Origin: Verrucomicrobiia bacterium
GTDB taxonomy: Bacteria; Verrucomicrobiota; Verrucomicrobiae; Limisphaerales; JAKPVM01
Direction of reading: 5' to 3'
DNA length: 22,307 nucleotides
Assembly: GCA_026417275.1 (NCBI GenBank)
Contig: JAOADO010000023.1
Coordinates: 1 to 22,307, forward strand
Positions 1 through 7,369 of the stretch are shown one piece after another. Position numbers and translations under genes: made by a program. The notes beneath the pieces are model-generated. The model worked only from the letters and a program-made list of their open reading frames with translations. It was not told where the DNA came from and made no database searches. Position 1 is the first letter of the stretch. Each line of letters begins with the position of its first letter.

Positions 1-20
1 GAGATGTGTATAAGAGACAG
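1..20 (+). other. Sequencing adapter remnant (Nextera/Tn5 mosaic end)
   Basis: Bases 2-20 are identical to the 19-base Tn5 mosaic end used in Nextera libraries (AGATGTGTATAAGAGACAG). The extra G at base 1 fits the read-2 adapter, in which the mosaic end follows CTCGG; the read-1 adapter has a C there. This is library sequence left on the contig end, not a genomic transposon. It should be trimmed, and the gene running off this end should be read only to about base 21. Confidence 0.95.
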
Positions 21-252
21 ACCCTTGCCCCGGCACATATTTGAATAACATTGTTCCACCCGGAACATTCGGCAACAACGAAGCAATTGTATTGTTCGTT
101 GTGTTGAGTGGGTTTGCGATCAGATTGAACCCTGGATAGAGGGTTACGTTAACGTAACCAACGACGTTGACGGAATAAACCGTCTGGGCTTTTACGGCAA
201 CTGCTCCAGCCACCGCTACCGCAGCCGCTAATAGGATTGCTTTTGTTTTCAT
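1..252 (-). CDS. Secreted protein of a Verrucomicrobiota-type family, N-terminal part only
   Basis: Partial gene reading leftwards off the contig. It starts at the ATG at 252-250 and has a clear ribosome binding site (AAGGTGA on the minus strand, a few bases upstream). About 77 genuine residues remain; the last codons (giving SYTHL) come from the adapter. Residues 1-22 are a classic signal peptide (MKTK, an Ala/Val-rich core, then a likely cut near VKA-Q). The mature start holds VYSVNVVGYVNV and PGFNLIANPLN. I know this pairing as the opening of a large set of exported proteins of unknown function in Verrucomicrobiota; that is recognition from memory, not a search. The strong Shine-Dalgarno and promoter suggest good expression. 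The C-terminal part and function cannot be seen. Confidence 0.8.
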   Translation of the reverse strand, partial: MKTKAILLAAAVAVAGAVAVKAQTVYSVNVVGYVNVTLYPGFNLIANPLNTTNNTIASLLPNVPGGTMLFKYVPGQGSVSYTHL

Positions 253-285
253 AGTTGTCACCTTACTTTTATTGTGTTGTGTGTG

Positions 286-319
286 AGTATAATTTCGCAA
301 AAAAACAATTCAATGTCAA
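286..319 (-). promoter_or_regulatory. Sigma-70-like promoter for the left-end secreted protein
   Basis: On the minus strand, a -10 box TATACT (plus-strand 286-291) lies 16 bases from TTGAAT (308-313). A perfect TTGACA (314-319) sits directly upstream but would need a 22-base spacer to this -10. The location, 34 bases or more from the start codon of a gene with a good ribosome binding site, fits a real housekeeping-type promoter. Which -35 is used cannot be told from sequence. Confidence 0.5.
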
Positions 320-329
320 CAGTTTTTTG

Positions 330-349
330 AAATTTTTTATAAAAAATTT
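330..349. repeat. 20-bp perfect AT-only palindrome next to the promoter
   Basis: AAATTTTTTATAAAAAATTT is its own reverse complement over 20 bases. It lies just upstream of the -35 region of the left-end gene, where an A/T-rich UP element or a regulator site would be placed. It could equally form a weak hairpin in a transcript. No T-tract or GC-rich stem makes it a convincing terminator. Confidence 0.5.
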
Positions 350-512
350 TCGCGACTTTATCTCACATTCTGTAAACAATTTTATGCCAGGCCCATACAA
401 ATTACAATAATATTTTTCATTTATTTCCAGTTGAAAATCAATAACTTACACAGAAAATATCAAATTGTTGATTCCTGGACCAGTTTTTTTCGTCAAATTT
501 CTGTTAAACATT

Positions 513-532
513 TCAGACAAATTTATGTCTGA
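513..532. promoter_or_regulatory. 20-bp dyad upstream of the CotH-like gene, possible operator
   Basis: TCAGACA, a 6-base AATTTA spacer, then TGTCTGA: two perfect 7-base inverted arms. The element ends 29 bases before the ATG at 562, in the divergent spacer. The size and symmetry fit a dimeric regulator site or a short 5'-leader hairpin. No known regulator consensus is recognised, so the role is inferred from position only. Confidence 0.4.
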
Positions 533-561
533 TTATGCTACAAAAATTGGATTAAAAAAAC

Positions 562-2217
562 ATGGCAGACACCATAGCAAAAATTTGGGTTAAAAACAAT
601 TTTGTTATATTCTGTAAAAAATTACCCTGCAGAAAAGCCGCGTTATTTCTTATTTGCTCTTTGATGCTGGTTGAATTCACAACAATTGGTGGACAATTGC
701 GGCAAGATGTTGAGGAAATGAACAAATTGTTCGGTGGCGATGGCATTTTGCTCAGTTTAAAACTGGAAATTCCAGAGTCATCAGCAAATTCATTGCGGCG
801 AGACGCCAGAAAATACGTCCCCTGCTCTGTTATTGAGAGCAATCGCGTTTACACAAACGTGGCAATCCATCTAAAAGGTTCTGCCGGGAGTTTTCGCGGC
901 TTTGATGATAAACCAGGGTTTACTCTCAATTTTTCGTATTTCCAACCAGGTCAAAAGTTTCACGGAGTCAAAAAAATTCATCTAAACAACAGTGCTCAAG
1001 ACCCAACATTTTTAAGTGAATATATTTGCGGGTATCTCTTCAGGTCCGCTGGTGTTCCAGCAACGCGTGTGGCGCATGCTTACGTTCAGGTCAATAACAA
1101 AAAACCTGAACTTTATGTGATTAAGGAGAGTTTTGAGAAAGAATTTTTCAGACAATATTTTGGAGATGACGATGGCAATGCATACGGGGAAAGCGGCGGT
1201 GCTGATATTGACACGCAAATGCATAAAATGGAAGGTGAAGGGGTAAAAGATTGGTCCGACCTAAAACAACTCCTGGCGGCAACCAGGGAAAACAACATAA
1301 CAAATTGTTATGAAAAATTGAAAAACGTTCTCGAAATAGAAAGGTTCATTTCTTTTATGGCGCTGGAGGTTATGTTATGCCACTGGGACGGTTATACCTT
1401 TGCGCGCCACAATTATAGACTCTACAACGACCCTTCCACAGGAAAATTCACGTTTATACCGCACGACCTTGACCAGATGATGCACGACCCGAACGTTCCG
1501 GTCGTTCCAGGCGTAAACGGCATTGTTGCTCAGACAGTTTTCAGAATACCCGAACTCAAAAAACGGTATATCGAAAGGTTCGAAGAAATCTTTGACAACT
1601 ATTTCAAACCCGACGACCTCACAAATCGAATCGACAACATGGTCACCAGACTGAAGCCAAAAATTGAGGAGTTCGATAAAAACTTTGCTCGAGAATTTGA
1701 AAATCGTTCACGCGATTTAAAAAACCGCATCGTAAACCGCGCAAACTCCATTAAGCGTCAACTGGCGGCAATAAATCCTCAACCCACTAAAACTCAAGAA
1801 GCGTTGCGTAAACCTGAGAATTGGAGAAGCATTGCCGAAGACAGCGCATCAGCAATCTTTGAAACTCAAAAGAAAAACGATGGCGGACATATACTATATA
1901 TAAAGGCAAAATCAAAAACTGCCGCGTCGTGGCGCAATGTGGTAAATTTGCCTCCAGGAAAGTACATCTTTGAAATACACGCAAAATGTTCAAACCTTGA
2001 GGCTTATGAAGATATCAGGGGCGATGGAGCAGGCATTAGAATCTCTGCTTCTCAAGTAAAAAGACAAAATAAACTGAGCGGGAGCTCTGACTGGCAGAAA
2101 TTGGAGTATTCCTTCGAAAATCAATCTCAGACAAACGTGGAATTTGTGTGCGAAATGCGGGCAAACAGCGGCGAAGTCTGGTTCGATTTGAGTTCATTGA
2201 AGGTGATAAAAAAATAA
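562..2217 (+). CDS. CotH-kinase-like protein with C-terminal beta domain, exported or membrane-anchored
   Basis: 551 residues. The family (CotH, PF08757) is a secreted atypical kinase fold; Bacillus CotH phosphorylates spore-coat proteins. Visible here: a hydrophobic stretch at about 26-38 after a basic region (signal anchor or signal peptide); IHLKG near 102-106; the family block KKIHLNNSAQDP at about 137-148 followed by SEYICGYLFRSAGVPA; CHWDGY at 273-278; HNYRLY at 283-288; and FIPHDLDQMM at 298-307. The WDGY and HDLDQ aspartates are the expected catalytic and metal residues. A helical linker (about 350-410) leads to a roughly 120-residue C-terminal region, rich in predicted strands, resembling a carbohydrate-binding jelly roll. 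No Shine-Dalgarno precedes the ATG; the next in-frame ATG (664) would cut the hydrophobic segment. The neighbouring glycosidase suggests an extracellular role, but the substrate is unknown. No spore genes are present. Confidence 0.8.
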   Translation: MADTIAKIWVKNNFVIFCKKLPCRKAALFLICSLMLVEFTTIGGQLRQDVEEMNKLFGGDGILLSLKLEIPESSANSLRRDARKYVPCSVIESNRVYTNVAIHLKGSAGSFRGFDDKPGFTLNFSYFQPGQKFHGVKKIHLNNSAQDPTFLSEYICGYLFRSAGVPATRVAHAYVQVNNKKPELYVIKESFEKEFFRQYFGDDDGNAYGESGGADIDTQMHKMEGEGVKDWSDLKQLLAATRENNITNCYEKLKNVLEIERFISFMALEVMLCHWDGYTFARHNYRLYNDPSTGKFTFIPHDLDQMMHDPNVPVVPGVNGIVAQTVFRIPELKKRYIERFEEIFDNYFKPDDLTNRIDNMVTRLKPKIEEFDKNFAREFENRSRDLKNRIVNRANSIKRQLAAINPQPTKTQEALRKPENWRSIAEDSASAIFETQKKNDGGHILYIKAKSKTAASWRNVVNLPPGKYIFEIHAKCSNLEAYEDIRGDGAGIRISASQVKRQNKLSGSSDWQKLEYSFENQSQTNVEFVCEMRANSGEVWFDLSSLKVIKK

Positions 2218-2641
2218 ACTCGATATTAACAACGCAATAACGAGAGTTCTCTCATCATCTTAAAATTTACGTCAGATTTAATAGTTAATTGATAGAAACA
2301 GAAGATAAGCAAACTCAGATTCAACATATCTTACATCACACCGCGAGGAGAAACACCATCCATACGCGCAGCAATATGTCTACTTTAAATCAATCCGCCG
2401 ATACAAACAATTTGTCGTCAAGACTAAACTAAACCTTTTTGAGATTTCCAGCGTTGGCTGGCTATTACTCTGCACAAATTTCAATAGTGGACTGCATACT
2501 CGTTTTTTTACGGTTTGCTGTAAAAAACAATCCATAAAAATGACTGGACATTGTGCAAACATTTAACTACCACTCATTCACCGCTGGATAATAATATTTT
2601 CCCATTGTAAAAAAACAAAATTGCATAATCATTATCGAATA
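2218..2641. other. Intergenic region, 424 bases, nothing convincing
   Basis: Spacer between the CotH-like gene and the GH38-like gene. Short ORFs exist on both strands but lack ribosome binding sites and protein-like composition. GAGAG/CTCTC arms occur near 2243-2254 but with only a 2-base spacer, so they are not a credible terminator. I see no clear promoter, RNA or repeat. Confidence 0.5.
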
Positions 2642-5053
2642 ATGAAACAAATAATTAAAACCATCCTGTTATCCACGCTTTTGTTTTATCTACATTTTGC
2701 GTCTGCGCAAGCATTTGCTTCCACAAACTCCAACATCTGCTACGTGGTCAGTTATGACCACGGCGGCGTGATTCTGTGGGGATACGACCATTTTCTTGAA
2801 ACATTCCGCGAGTTGCAAACCTGGTTTGACAGACACCCGAAATTAAAAATGGGATTAGACAATGAAGCGTGGGCTTATGACTGGCTTGCAGAAAACCAGC
2901 CGTCCGTCCTTGCCGAAATTAAAGACGCCCTTCGCAAATACAGGGGCAGGCTCGGCATCGGCAGTTGCAACTATGGTCAGCCGCTTGCCGGGTTTATCGT
3001 TGATGAAAGCAATATCAGACAGGTAACAATGGCAGTCGAAACCGTGAAAAAACGGCTCGGATACGATTTGAAAATTTATTCATGGTCTGAACACGCCGGC
3101 TTTCCGCAACTTGCCCAGATTCTCGCATCCGCAGGTTTTGAAGGAGTTTTGAATAGAACACATTTTATGATGTATGGATTCTGTCCTGGTTATGACTATC
3201 CAATAGTTTTATGGGAAGCGCCGGATGGATCGAAAATCCCGTGTGTTCCAACCTATGTTCACCAGGAACGTCAGTTGCCGAACTACCTTGCCCAACCGCC
3301 GGGACCGTATGGATTAACCACCGAAGACACCTGGATTCTCACACGCTATCCAAGCAAAGAGTCCCCAGCACCGCTTGATTCATTTGTAAAACGTTTTTCG
3401 CATATAAAACCTGTTGTCGCTTCGCGAATTGATGATACGCGGTTAAAACGCGAAGAACTTGTATCCGAACTCGACCCGCGCAGTGATTACGAGTGGACGA
3501 CTCTCGAAGATTTATTCAAGAAAATGCCAGAACCAACTCAAGTTGTCTCGCCAAAATGCGACGACTTTGCATATAGAATGCCATGGGGATATCGCGGAAA
3601 CGAACTCTTCAACCTGTACCGCCGTGCTGAAGTTTCAGTTCTGACAGCAGAACGACTGGCGGCAAGACTATTCTATGATTATAAGTTTGACGGCAAATCT
3701 CTGATTAAAGGCAAAATTGACGCAGACACTTTCCGCGAATACGAAAAACAACTGGATGGAGCGTGGAAAAACCTGCTCGTCGCCCAGCATCATGATGTTC
3801 AGATAACCTACCCTCCAGGTCCGCTTGGACGCGAACTCATCCTCTCCACCATTGATAAATCCCGCTCAGTGGTCAAAGAATGCTTTGAACATATCGTATC
3901 AAACACAGATGCAGAAAAAGGTTGCTTTACTGCGTTTAATCCGCTCCCATGGAAACGGACAGAAGTTTCAGTTCAACTCGCTGGAGGACACATCGTAGAA
4001 AAAGAAGTTGAAATTCCCGCCTTCGGCTTTGCCACGTTTAAAACACTACCCTCCCAACCGACGCAAATCACCAATCTCTTTTTTACCACAAAATACTACA
4101 AAGTAGCGTTTTCGCCTTCCGGCGGCATCGAGGAATTAACAACCACTGACGGAAGGCGAATATTTAAACCTGGCGTAAAATCAGGCATTCTCTCAGGAAT
4201 CATAAACACGAACGAATTCACGAGCGAAGGCAAGGTCGCGGTTCGCAAAAGTTCCACTGGATACCTCGTTGAAGAACGGGGCAATATCAGTTCCATTCGC
4301 TACACAATTCGCTGGTTCTTTCCAATGAACAAAAACAGAATCGAATGTTCCATAAAGGCGCGGTTTACCGGCGAAAAAATAGGTACGCCTGCGAAAAATC
4401 CACGTGACAGCTTCTCCTGCTTCACACATGAGAAAAAATTGCGTCTGATATTGCATCCAGACATTGATACGGCAAACGCTTTTGGACTCCACGACTTTCC
4501 CTTTAGCATTGATTCAACCACAAATAAATACATCGAGGGGAATTACTGGACTGCGGTTGGCGACAAATCTGGCGGAATCGCCATCGTAAACCAGGGAACA
4601 ATGTGCAGTGTCCGTGAAGACAATGGCGCACTGTCCGTCCCGCTTGCATTTTCCACCGAATACATCTGGGGCATGGAAATGCTCGTCGGAGAAAAAGAAT
4701 GGTCTCTGGCTATCATCCCATGGCAGGGCAACTGGAAGGACGCGCACATCCATCGCCAGGCGCTCGAATACGCATTTCCAATCATTGGCGCGCCAGGTAG
4801 TATCGCAAAACAAACTGGAGATTTTCTTAATCTTGAAGACCATGACCTCTTTATTACCGCACTCTACACGCGCGATTTAAATCTCTACGCAAGATTCTTC
4901 AATTGTAGCGCCACCCCAAAACCGTTATCCATTGAGAAAAAACTAATCGGAAAACTCCGCCCCGTGAACCTCCTTCACCAATCAGTTGACACGCCAAAAG
5001 AAGACGCACTGAAACTCAACAAATGGCAATTCAAAACTTATCAGATACGCTAA
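2642..5053 (+). CDS. Exported GH38-type glycosidase (alpha-mannosidase-like), diverged active site
   Basis: 803 residues from the ATG at 2642. An upstream TTG at 2621 would add seven residues; the ATG is preferred because it gives a standard signal peptide (MKQIIK, hydrophobic core, cut near SAQA at about 21-24). Layout follows glycoside hydrolase family 38: an N-terminal alpha/beta catalytic region to about 270; a helical middle with AQHHD at 381-385, matching the conserved HHD of alpha-mannosidases; then a beta region opening with FNPLPWKRTEV at about 432-442 and a long C-terminal beta-sandwich. SAGFEGVLNRTHF (163-175) resembles the segment after the GH38 nucleophile. However, the nucleophile aspartate position reads Ser149-Glu150, and the N-terminal metal motif (HxD) reads SYDHGG (37-42). 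It is therefore a distant member whose activity and sugar specificity are uncertain. It probably acts in the periplasm or outside. Confidence 0.75.
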   Translation: MKQIIKTILLSTLLFYLHFASAQAFASTNSNICYVVSYDHGGVILWGYDHFLETFRELQTWFDRHPKLKMGLDNEAWAYDWLAENQPSVLAEIKDALRKYRGRLGIGSCNYGQPLAGFIVDESNIRQVTMAVETVKKRLGYDLKIYSWSEHAGFPQLAQILASAGFEGVLNRTHFMMYGFCPGYDYPIVLWEAPDGSKIPCVPTYVHQERQLPNYLAQPPGPYGLTTEDTWILTRYPSKESPAPLDSFVKRFSHIKPVVASRIDDTRLKREELVSELDPRSDYEWTTLEDLFKKMPEPTQVVSPKCDDFAYRMPWGYRGNELFNLYRRAEVSVLTAERLAARLFYDYKFDGKSLIKGKIDADTFREYEKQLDGAWKNLLVAQHHDVQITYPPGPLGRELILSTIDKSRSVVKECFEHIVSNTDAEKGCFTAFNPLPWKRTEVSVQLAGGHIVEKEVEIPAFGFATFKTLPSQPTQITNLFFTTKYYKVAFSPSGGIEELTTTDGRRIFKPGVKSGILSGIINTNEFTSEGKVAVRKSSTGYLVEERGNISSIRYTIRWFFPMNKNRIECSIKARFTGEKIGTPAKNPRDSFSCFTHEKKLRLILHPDIDTANAFGLHDFPFSIDSTTNKYIEGNYWTAVGDKSGGIAIVNQGTMCSVREDNGALSVPLAFSTEYIWGMEMLVGEKEWSLAIIPWQGNWKDAHIHRQALEYAFPIIGAPGSIAKQTGDFLNLEDHDLFITALYTRDLNLYARFFNCSATPKPLSIEKKLIGKLRPVNLLHQSVDTPKEDALKLNKWQFKTYQIR

Positions 5054-5346
5054 GACATAAAAACTAACCGCTAAATTAACACTTACGGACATCCACCCAC
5101 GCAAAAGATATTATAAAAAAACACCAATTTATCACCGTGAGAATGATTCTTAAAAAATTATACCTTAAAATATAACACGTATGAACTTAAGAATATATAC
5201 TTTGATTATGGGTGATTGAACGGCTTAGAGATAAATGAAGTCGGAAAAATTTGCTTTCTCTTCAAATCCACCAATTAATCTTGAAGGAAAAATAATAAGA
5301 TTATAGTTTGGTAGAACTTTTTAGTAAAATTAGCGTCAAATTAAAT
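5054..5346. other. Intergenic region upstream of the MoxR cluster
   Basis: About 290 AT-rich bases, expected to hold the promoter of the long downstream gene string, but no clear -35/-10 pair stands out. AGAATGATTCT (around 5142-5152) is a small symmetrical element. A 23-codon ORF at 5235-5306 (starting MKSEKFAF) has no ribosome binding site and is not called. Confidence 0.4.
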
Positions 5347-6402
5347 ATGAACGAATTAAATCCACATGTGGAAAATGAACGCGCAATTTCGGCTCAGATA
5401 AGCGAAAACGACGTTGCCGAAATTGACCGTCTTCGGAATTTGTATGATCGGATGCGAGATGAAATTGGCAAAGCCATAATTGGGCAAGACAAGGTTGTTG
5501 AGCAAGTTCTAACATGTATTTTTTCCAGAGGACATGCGCTTTTGATGGGAGTTCCAGGACTTGCAAAAACGATGCTTGTTCAGACCATCGCTAAAATCAT
5601 GTCGCTAAAATTCAGCAGAATTCAATTTACACCGGACCTTATGCCAAGCGACATCACTGGCACGGAAATCCTTCAGGAAACAAACCAGCCAGGAAGACGC
5701 GCGTTTGAATTCGTGAAAGGACCGGTTTTCGCAAACATTGTTCTTGCTGATGAAATAAACCGCACCCCACCGAAAACGCAATCCGCCCTGCTTGAAGCAA
5801 TGCAGGAATATAAAGTAACCGTTTCCGGTCAAAATTACCCACTGCCGTTGCCGTTCTTCGTTCTTGCCACTCAAAATCCTATTGAACAAGAAGGAACATA
5901 TCCCCTGCCAGAAGCGCAGTTGGACCGTTTTATGTTCTTTATCCATGTAAACTATCCCACCATTGAAGAAGAACGGCGCATCGCCCGCGAAACCACAGGA
6001 ATGAACGTTCCACATGTGAACCACGTTGTAAGCGGCGAGGAGGTAATGAAGTTCCAGGAACTTGTTATGCGCATTCCGGTGCCGGAACATATCTACGACC
6101 TTGTTGTTGAACTGGTAAGAAAATCTCGCCCGAGACTCGACGGCGCCCCCGACTATATCAATCGGTACGTTTCCTGGGGAGCAGGTCCGCGCGCTGTACA
6201 ATACATCATAAAAGGGGCAAAGGCTCATGCAGTTCTGCACGGAAACTATCTCGTCGGCATCGAAGACATTGAAGCAGTGGCATATCCAGTCCTTAACCAT
6301 CGCATCCTTACAAACTTCCAGGCTCAATCAGAGGGAATCACAAGTTCTGATATAATAAAGAAACTCCTCGACGAAATCCGCAAAGAAACCAACCATGAAT
6401 GA
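5347..6402 (+). CDS. moxR: MoxR-family AAA+ ATPase
   Basis: 351 residues from the ATG at 5347; a TTG at 5308 would add 13 residues with no better ribosome binding site. MoxR ATPases are cytoplasmic AAA+ chaperone-like machines that work with vWA-domain proteins. Visible motifs: Walker A GVPGLAKT at 68-75; Walker B IVLADE at 131-136, followed by INRTPPKTQSALLEAMQE, the MoxR signature; sensor-1 ATQNPIEQEGTYPLPEAQLDRF at about 174-195. Length fits the family (about 320-350). The C-terminal lid region ends near the stop. It overlaps the following DUF58 gene by 8 bases, so the two are almost surely co-transcribed. It opens the long plus-strand gene string and is the likely energy-using component of whatever the cluster does. 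Confidence 0.95.
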   Translation: MNELNPHVENERAISAQISENDVAEIDRLRNLYDRMRDEIGKAIIGQDKVVEQVLTCIFSRGHALLMGVPGLAKTMLVQTIAKIMSLKFSRIQFTPDLMPSDITGTEILQETNQPGRRAFEFVKGPVFANIVLADEINRTPPKTQSALLEAMQEYKVTVSGQNYPLPLPFFVLATQNPIEQEGTYPLPEAQLDRFMFFIHVNYPTIEEERRIARETTGMNVPHVNHVVSGEEVMKFQELVMRIPVPEHIYDLVVELVRKSRPRLDGAPDYINRYVSWGAGPRAVQYIIKGAKAHAVLHGNYLVGIEDIEAVAYPVLNHRILTNFQAQSEGITSSDIIKKLLDEIRKETNHE

Positions 6403-7327
6403 GGAGAAAAAAGATTTTATAGACCCTCAGGTGCTTAGCAGACTGTCCCAGTACGCGCTCACAACACCACTGCCAATGATTGGAACAGTCACAGGCATGC
6501 ACAAAAGCCCGCACAAAGGCGCAAGCGTTGAGTTTGCCGAATACCGCAAGTACGTACCCGGCGACGATATTCGCCGTCTCGACTGGCGCGTTTATGCCCG
6601 AACAGACAGGTTTTACGTAAAAGAATTCGAAGCAGACACAAATTTGCGGTGCTACCTTGTAGTGGATTCAAGCGGTTCAATGGATTTTCATTCAGAAGGA
6701 TGCGACTCAAAACTCCATTATTCTCGAAAACTTGCAGCAACGATTGCTTATCTTGCAATTCAACAGGGCGATGCAGTGGGAATTCACTGCTTTGGAGAAA
6801 ACAAAATTGTGGACATTCCGCCACGCAGAAATCCAACACATCTGAAGGTGATTTTTGACGCGCTCGAAAAAATCCGCGCAAACGGCAAAACAAACCTAAT
6901 CACTCTACTCCACGAATTTGCCGAAAGAATAAAACAACGAGCTGTGGTGATTGTTTTTTCAGATTTCTTCTGCGACCAGCGCGAATTAATAAATTGCTTT
7001 CAACATCTGCGATTTCAAAAACACGACCTTGCTCTCTTTCATCTGCTCGACCCACAGGAGCTTGAGTTTCCTTTTGAATTTCCTACACGTTTCGTGGACA
7101 TGGAAGCAACAGCAAGTCTTCTTACCGAACCGTCTGTGGTGAAAAGACAATACCTTAAAAATCTCGAAGAATTCTTGCATTCATTGAGTTTTAATTGCAG
7201 ACAGTTTAACGCAGATTATCGCAGAGTCTTAACAAATGAAGATTACGAAAAAGTTCTGGCAAACTTCCTCCTCGAACGAAATGTAAAATCGCGAGTTAAA
7301 ACAGCGGGAAGAAGAAGCGGAGGATAA
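6395..7327 (+). CDS. DUF58 domain protein (MoxR partner)
   Basis: 310 residues. DUF58 proteins have a vWA-like fold, are usually encoded right after MoxR, and are thought to work with it; biochemical role poorly known. The diagnostic block is complete: GASVEFAEYRKYVPGDDIR at 42-60, then RLDWRVYARTDRFYVKEFE at 61-79. A MIDAS-type DSSGS follows at 91-95 and a second metal-site region IVFSDFF around 187-193. There is no membrane segment, so it is cytoplasmic, as is common for the short form of the family. The ATG lies inside the end of moxR (8-base overlap), which supports translational coupling. The C-terminal end is basic (KSRVKTAGRRSGG). Confidence 0.93.
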   Translation: MNEEKKDFIDPQVLSRLSQYALTTPLPMIGTVTGMHKSPHKGASVEFAEYRKYVPGDDIRRLDWRVYARTDRFYVKEFEADTNLRCYLVVDSSGSMDFHSEGCDSKLHYSRKLAATIAYLAIQQGDAVGIHCFGENKIVDIPPRRNPTHLKVIFDALEKIRANGKTNLITLLHEFAERIKQRAVVIVFSDFFCDQRELINCFQHLRFQKHDLALFHLLDPQELEFPFEFPTRFVDMEATASLLTEPSVVKRQYLKNLEEFLHSLSFNCRQFNADYRRVLTNEDYEKVLANFLLERNVKSRVKTAGRRSGG

Positions 7328-7369
7328 CATCACTAACCGCCATGGGCAATAAGGATATATAGAAAAACG

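Larger units (their letters stand above)
253..561. other. Divergent intergenic region, 309 bases
   Basis: Very AT-rich spacer between the left-end secreted protein (minus) and the CotH-like gene (plus). It contains the minus-strand promoter, the 20-bp AT palindrome and the 20-bp dyad listed separately. No convincing plus-strand -35/-10 pair was found; TATGCT at 534-539 is a weak -10 candidate. No small ORF or RNA gene is evident. Confidence 0.6.

Noticed and set aside
1..20. Tn5-type transposon end
   Set aside because: The exact engineered mosaic end at the very first bases, with the read-2 adapter base before it and no transposase, is library adapter rather than a genomic element.
2380..2562. 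60-codon minus-strand ORF in the CotH-GH38 spacer
   Set aside because: No ribosome binding site, no recognisable domain and a length expected by chance in a 424-base gap.
5142..5152. AGAATGATTCT as a Fur-box-like operator before the MoxR cluster
   Set aside because: Only 11 bases of symmetry, it departs from the 19-bp Fur consensus, and there are no iron genes nearby.
5235..5306. 23-codon ORF just before moxR as a leader peptide
   Set aside because: No ribosome binding site, no attenuator-like run of one amino acid and no paired hairpins downstream.
5605..6327. 240-codon open frame on the minus strand inside moxR
   Set aside because: It is antisense to the strongly conserved MoxR coding sequence, and its Cys/Phe-rich product is the kind produced by reading this gene backwards.
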